64,000 nucleotides of DNA, taken from the NCBI RefSeq assembly GCF_017565705.1, contig NZ_JAGDYL010000008.1, forward strand, positions 62,001 through 126,000, written 5' to 3'. The notes beneath the pieces are model-generated. The model was not told the DNA's origin, ran no database searches, and saw only the letters and a program-made list of their open reading frames with translations. Below, one piece after another: positions 61,398-64,000 of the stretch (its first letter is position 1; every line of letters begins with the position of its first letter). Made by a program: the position numbers and the translations under genes. Source of the DNA: Leucobacter ruminantium (GTDB lineage: Bacteria > Actinomycetota > Actinomycetes > Actinomycetales > Microbacteriaceae).

Positions 61398-62441
61398 ATG
61401 CAGATCCCCTCCACGATGGCCACGAGCGTCCTGCTCGAGCCGCGCCGCATCGAGCTCCAGGAGCGCCCGGTGCCCGCTCCCGGGCCGAACGAAGTGCTGA
61501 TCCGCGTCGACGCGATCGGCGTCTGCGGCTCCGACACCCACTTCTACGAGTCGGGGGCCGTCGGCGACATCGTCGTGCAGAGCCCCGTCGTGCTCGGCCA
61601 CGAGACCTCGGGCACGATCGTCGCCGTCGGCGACGGCGTCGACGAGTCGCGCGTCGGGCAGCTCGTCGCGATCGAGCCGCAGAAGCCGTGCCGCCGCTGC
61701 AACCTCTGCAAGGACGGCCGCTACCACCTCTGCCGCGACATGCGCTTCTACGGCGCGTGGCCGGTCGACGGCTCGTTCTCCGAGTACGTCACGATCGACG
61801 AGGACTTCGCGTTCCCTGTCCCCGAGACCATGACCGCCGAGGAGGCCGCGCTCGTGGAGCCCGTCTCGGTCGCGGTCCATGCCAGCCGTCGTGCCGGCGT
61901 CTTCCCCGGCGCGAAGGTGCTCATCACGGGCGCCGGCCCCATCGGCATCCTGAACGCCCAGGTCGCACGCGCGTTCGGGGCCACCGAGATCGTGGTCAGC
62001 GATCCGCTCGAGCACCGCCGTGAGTTCGCGCTCCAGCACGGCGCTACGAGCGTCATCGATCCGATGGCCGGCGGTCTCGACGGATACGACGAGCACTTCG
62101 ACGTCTTCATCGACGCCTCGGGCAACGGCCGCGCCATCCAGTCGGCCTTCCCCGCCATCACCCGCGGCGGCGTCGCCTGCCTCGTCGGCATGGGCGCCGA
62201 CGATCTGGAGATCCCGATCGCGATGCTGCAGCACCGCGAGATCACGCTGACGGGCACCTTCCGCTACGTCAACACCTGGCCCACGGCGATCGACCTCATC
62301 GCATCCGGTCGGGTCGACGCGGCTCCGCTCGTCACCGGTCGCTACGGCCTCGACGACGTCGAAGGTGCGCTGATGAAGGCGAAGACCGATCCGCTCGCGA
62401 TCAAGACCGTGATCCTGCCCGCCATCAAGGGCGCGAATTGA
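61398..62441 (+). CDS. zinc-dependent dehydrogenase, sorbitol/xylitol dehydrogenase type
   Basis: A 347-residue enzyme with GVCGSDTHFYESGAVGDIVV and GHETSGTIVAVG around the catalytic zinc, structural zinc CRRCNLCKDGRYHLC, and VLITGAGPIGILNAQVARAF. THFYESG and the FRYVNTWPTAIDLIASGRVD tail are characteristic of sorbitol/xylitol dehydrogenases, which oxidise a polyol to a ketose. Start after AAAGGAA. The product would suit the FGGY kinases of this operon. Confidence 0.9.
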   Translation: MQIPSTMATSVLLEPRRIELQERPVPAPGPNEVLIRVDAIGVCGSDTHFYESGAVGDIVVQSPVVLGHETSGTIVAVGDGVDESRVGQLVAIEPQKPCRRCNLCKDGRYHLCRDMRFYGAWPVDGSFSEYVTIDEDFAFPVPETMTAEEAALVEPVSVAVHASRRAGVFPGAKVLITGAGPIGILNAQVARAFGATEIVVSDPLEHRREFALQHGATSVIDPMAGGLDGYDEHFDVFIDASGNGRAIQSAFPAITRGGVACLVGMGADDLEIPIAMLQHREITLTGTFRYVNTWPTAIDLIASGRVDAAPLVTGRYGLDDVEGALMKAKTDPLAIKTVILPAIKGAN

Positions 62442-63166
62442 GCGAACCGATGGCACGGGCAGAGGGGGCGTCGGCATCGCGCGCGATCAGCGTGCGGGCC
62501 GACGCCCTCCTGTTCGATATGGACGGCACGATCGCCGACTCGGTCGAGGCGGTCGAATACGCCTGGGCGGAGTGGGCTCGCGAGATGGGCGTCGAGCCGC
62601 CCGATCTCGGCCTGCATCACGGCCGCACGGCCGTCGCGATCGCCTCCGACGTGCTCCCCGCATCGCTCGTGGAGCAGGGCGTGCGGCGCATCAGCGAGAT
62701 CGAGTCCGATCCCTCACTGCCGTGCTCGCCCACGCCGGGCGCGCTCGAGCTGATCGGCTCGCTGCCCCGCGATCGTTGGGGAGTCGTCACCTCGGCGGTG
62801 CGCTCGGTCGCGATGGCACGACTCACGAACGCGGGCATCGGGGAGCCCCAGGTGTTCGTGAGCGGAGACGAAGTCGCGCGCAGCAAGCCCGACCCGGAAC
62901 CCTTCCGCCTCGGGCGCGAGCGCATCGGTGCGGGCGAGGGATCGGGCCGCACGGTGCTCGCGTTCGAGGACACGGCGACGGGTCTGCGCTCGGCGCGCGC
63001 CGCCGGCTGCACGACCGTCGGTATCATCGGCACTGAGAGCCGCGCTTCGCTCGCGGCGCACGCCGACTTCGTCATCACCGGCCTGACGCGCGTGCGAGTG
63101 GAACACACCGATGAATCGGGCGTGATGATCAGCATCGCGCCCGTCGACCCCGCCGAGGAGGCATGA
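62438..63166 (+). CDS. HAD-superfamily phosphatase
   Basis: The TTG at 62438 overlaps the dehydrogenase stop (TTGA); an ATG at 62450 is the alternative. The product has 242 residues. Motif I LLFDMDGTIADSVEAVEYAW, motif II WGVVTSAVRSVAMARL, Lys in ARSKPDPEPFRLGRERIG and motif III VLAFEDTATGLRSARAAGC show a HAD-IA enzyme like beta-phosphoglucomutase or sugar-phosphate phosphatases. In this operon it probably removes phosphate from a sugar phosphate. Overlaps the next gene by 4 nt. Confidence 0.87.
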   Translation: MSEPMARAEGASASRAISVRADALLFDMDGTIADSVEAVEYAWAEWAREMGVEPPDLGLHHGRTAVAIASDVLPASLVEQGVRRISEIESDPSLPCSPTPGALELIGSLPRDRWGVVTSAVRSVAMARLTNAGIGEPQVFVSGDEVARSKPDPEPFRLGRERIGAGEGSGRTVLAFEDTATGLRSARAAGCTTVGIIGTESRASLAAHADFVITGLTRVRVEHTDESGVMISIAPVDPAEEA

Positions 63167-63870
63167 TGACAGCCAACGTCGAGCTCGAGAGCACGATCCA
63201 GAGAGTGCGCGAGGAGGTTGCGGCGCTGCACGGCGAGTTGGTGCGGTACGGGCTGGTGGTGTGGACGGGCGGGAACGTGTCGGGTCGGGTGCCGGGGGCT
63301 GATCTGTTCGTGATCAAGCCGTCGGGAGTGTCGTACGACGAGCTGGGGCCGGAGGATATGATCCTGTGCGATCTGGACGGGAATGTGGTCCCGGGCACTC
63401 CGGGGAGTGAACGGAGTCCGTCGTCGGATACCGCGGCGCACGCGTACGTGTACCGGAACATGCCCGAGGTGGGTGGTGTGGTGCATACGCATTCGACGTT
63501 CGCGGTGGCGTGGGCGGCGCGGGGTGAAGAGATTCCGTGCGTGATCACGGGGATGGCGGATGAGTTCGGGGGGCCGATCCCGGTGGGTCCGTTCGCGGTG
63601 ATCGGGGATGATTCGATCGGGCGGGGGATCGTGGAGACGTTGCGGGGGCATCGTTCGCGGGCGGTGCTGATGCAGAATCATGGCCCGTTCACGATCGGCG
63701 TCTCTGCGAGGGACGCGGTGAAGGCGGCGGTGATGGTGGAGGATGTGGCGCGTTCGGTGCATTATGCGCGTGAGGCGGGGCCCTTGATCCCTATTCCGCA
63801 GGATCGGATCGACGCGCTATACGCCCGCTACCAGAACGTCTACGGCCAGGCGGAGGACGATCGACGATGA
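63163..63870 (+). CDS. class II aldolase / L-ribulose-5-phosphate 4-epimerase-like protein
   Basis: A 235-residue AraD-type protein. WTGGNVSGRVPGADLFVIKPSGVSYDELGPEDM (read as two adjoining segments), VVHTHSTFAVAWAARGEEI with the metal-binding His pair, and VLMQNHGPFTIGVSARDAV with the third His are the expected zinc site. It epimerises or cleaves a pentulose phosphate. ATG 63163 overlaps the HAD stop; ATG 63166 is equally possible. From about 63241 to 63800 the codon use switches strongly to G-ending codons (GTG, GGG, CGG) with more T-ending ones, unlike its C-ending neighbours, which suggests a different origin. Confidence 0.9.
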   Translation: MMTANVELESTIQRVREEVAALHGELVRYGLVVWTGGNVSGRVPGADLFVIKPSGVSYDELGPEDMILCDLDGNVVPGTPGSERSPSSDTAAHAYVYRNMPEVGGVVHTHSTFAVAWAARGEEIPCVITGMADEFGGPIPVGPFAVIGDDSIGRGIVETLRGHRSRAVLMQNHGPFTIGVSARDAVKAAVMVEDVARSVHYAREAGPLIPIPQDRIDALYARYQNVYGQAEDDRR

Positions 63871-64000
63871 GCGTCATCTCCGAGGGCCGCGCCGTGCTCG
63901 GCATCGAGCTGGGATCGACGCGCATCAAGGCCTGCCTCATCGACCCCGACACGTCGGCGGTGCTCGCGACCGGTTCTCACGCCTGGGAGAGCCGGCTGGT
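63867..64000 (+). CDS. FGGY-family carbohydrate kinase, truncated by the window edge
   Basis: The first 44 residues are visible from an ATG in ATGA overlap with the aldolase gene. VLGIELGSTRIKACLIDPDT is the phosphate-binding start of FGGY kinases of the ELGSTRIK subgroup. HAWESRL follows. It would be the third FGGY kinase in this 14-kb block and probably acts just before the AraD-like enzyme (ribulokinase-like role, inferred). Codon use is back to the local norm. Confidence 0.8.
   Translation, partial: MSVISEGRAVLGIELGSTRIKACLIDPDTSAVLATGSHAWESRL

Overview
The window is very GC-rich with strong G/C third-codon bias. It reads as chromosomal DNA of a high-GC actinomycete, most likely Microbacteriaceae and Leucobacter-like (inference). 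Support comes from a complete menC-B-E-A plus menD set for menaquinone, an archaeal-type AspRS, a Pol-PE-Lig LigD beside ku, TlpA/CcdA/ResB cytochrome c genes, a SipW-type export locus, and many start codons placed 6-7 nt after a TANNNT box (leaderless transcripts). No phage, transposase, rRNA or CRISPR array was seen. There is one tRNA, Arg(ACG).

Layout. 0-7.6 kb: a divergent FAD/NAD(P)-binding protein gene (cut by the window edge) and a peptide-type ABC importer operon ending in a fused CMD/alkylhydroperoxidase gene. 7.6-12.1 kb: AraC regulator, VOC protein, a 740-bp gene-free repeat zone, XRE-cupin regulator, thioredoxin-reductase-like flavoprotein and methyltransferase. 12.2-15.4 kb: SipW-type operon of three exported proteins and a signal peptidase fused to an LPXTG surface domain. 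15.4-20.6 kb: aspS, then phosphatase-tlpA-ccdA-resB. 20.6-31.2 kb: YbdK-type ligase, ligD/ku (NHEJ), pncC, small proteins, tRNA-Arg, apt, a large DUF2207-like membrane protein. 31.2-44 kb: acyl-CoA synthetase, MetE-like protein, the menaquinone genes, a VIT1-family transporter and an FAD amine oxidase. 44.2-64 kb: three adjacent carbohydrate operons (dehydrogenases, SorC-type regulator, deoC, aldehyde dehydrogenases, two RbsABC-type importers, FGGY kinases, AraD-type aldolase); the last gene runs off the window.

How it works together. The 44-64 kb block looks like one polyol/pentose regulon. The same palindrome, TGCTCA-NN-TGAGC, precedes each of the three operons, and the first operon encodes a SorC-family regulator. 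Imported sugars would be oxidised by zinc dehydrogenases, phosphorylated by FGGY kinases, and cleaved or epimerised by DeoC and the AraD-like enzyme.

Most unusual points: a 93-bp palindrome-rich insertion kept in frame inside the acyl-CoA synthetase, with a 5-bp flanking duplication; an in-frame insertion of about 186 bp in menC that carries a tRNA-Arg fragment; the signal peptidase-LPXTG fusion; and strong over-representation of the octamer GAGGGATC throughout the window.
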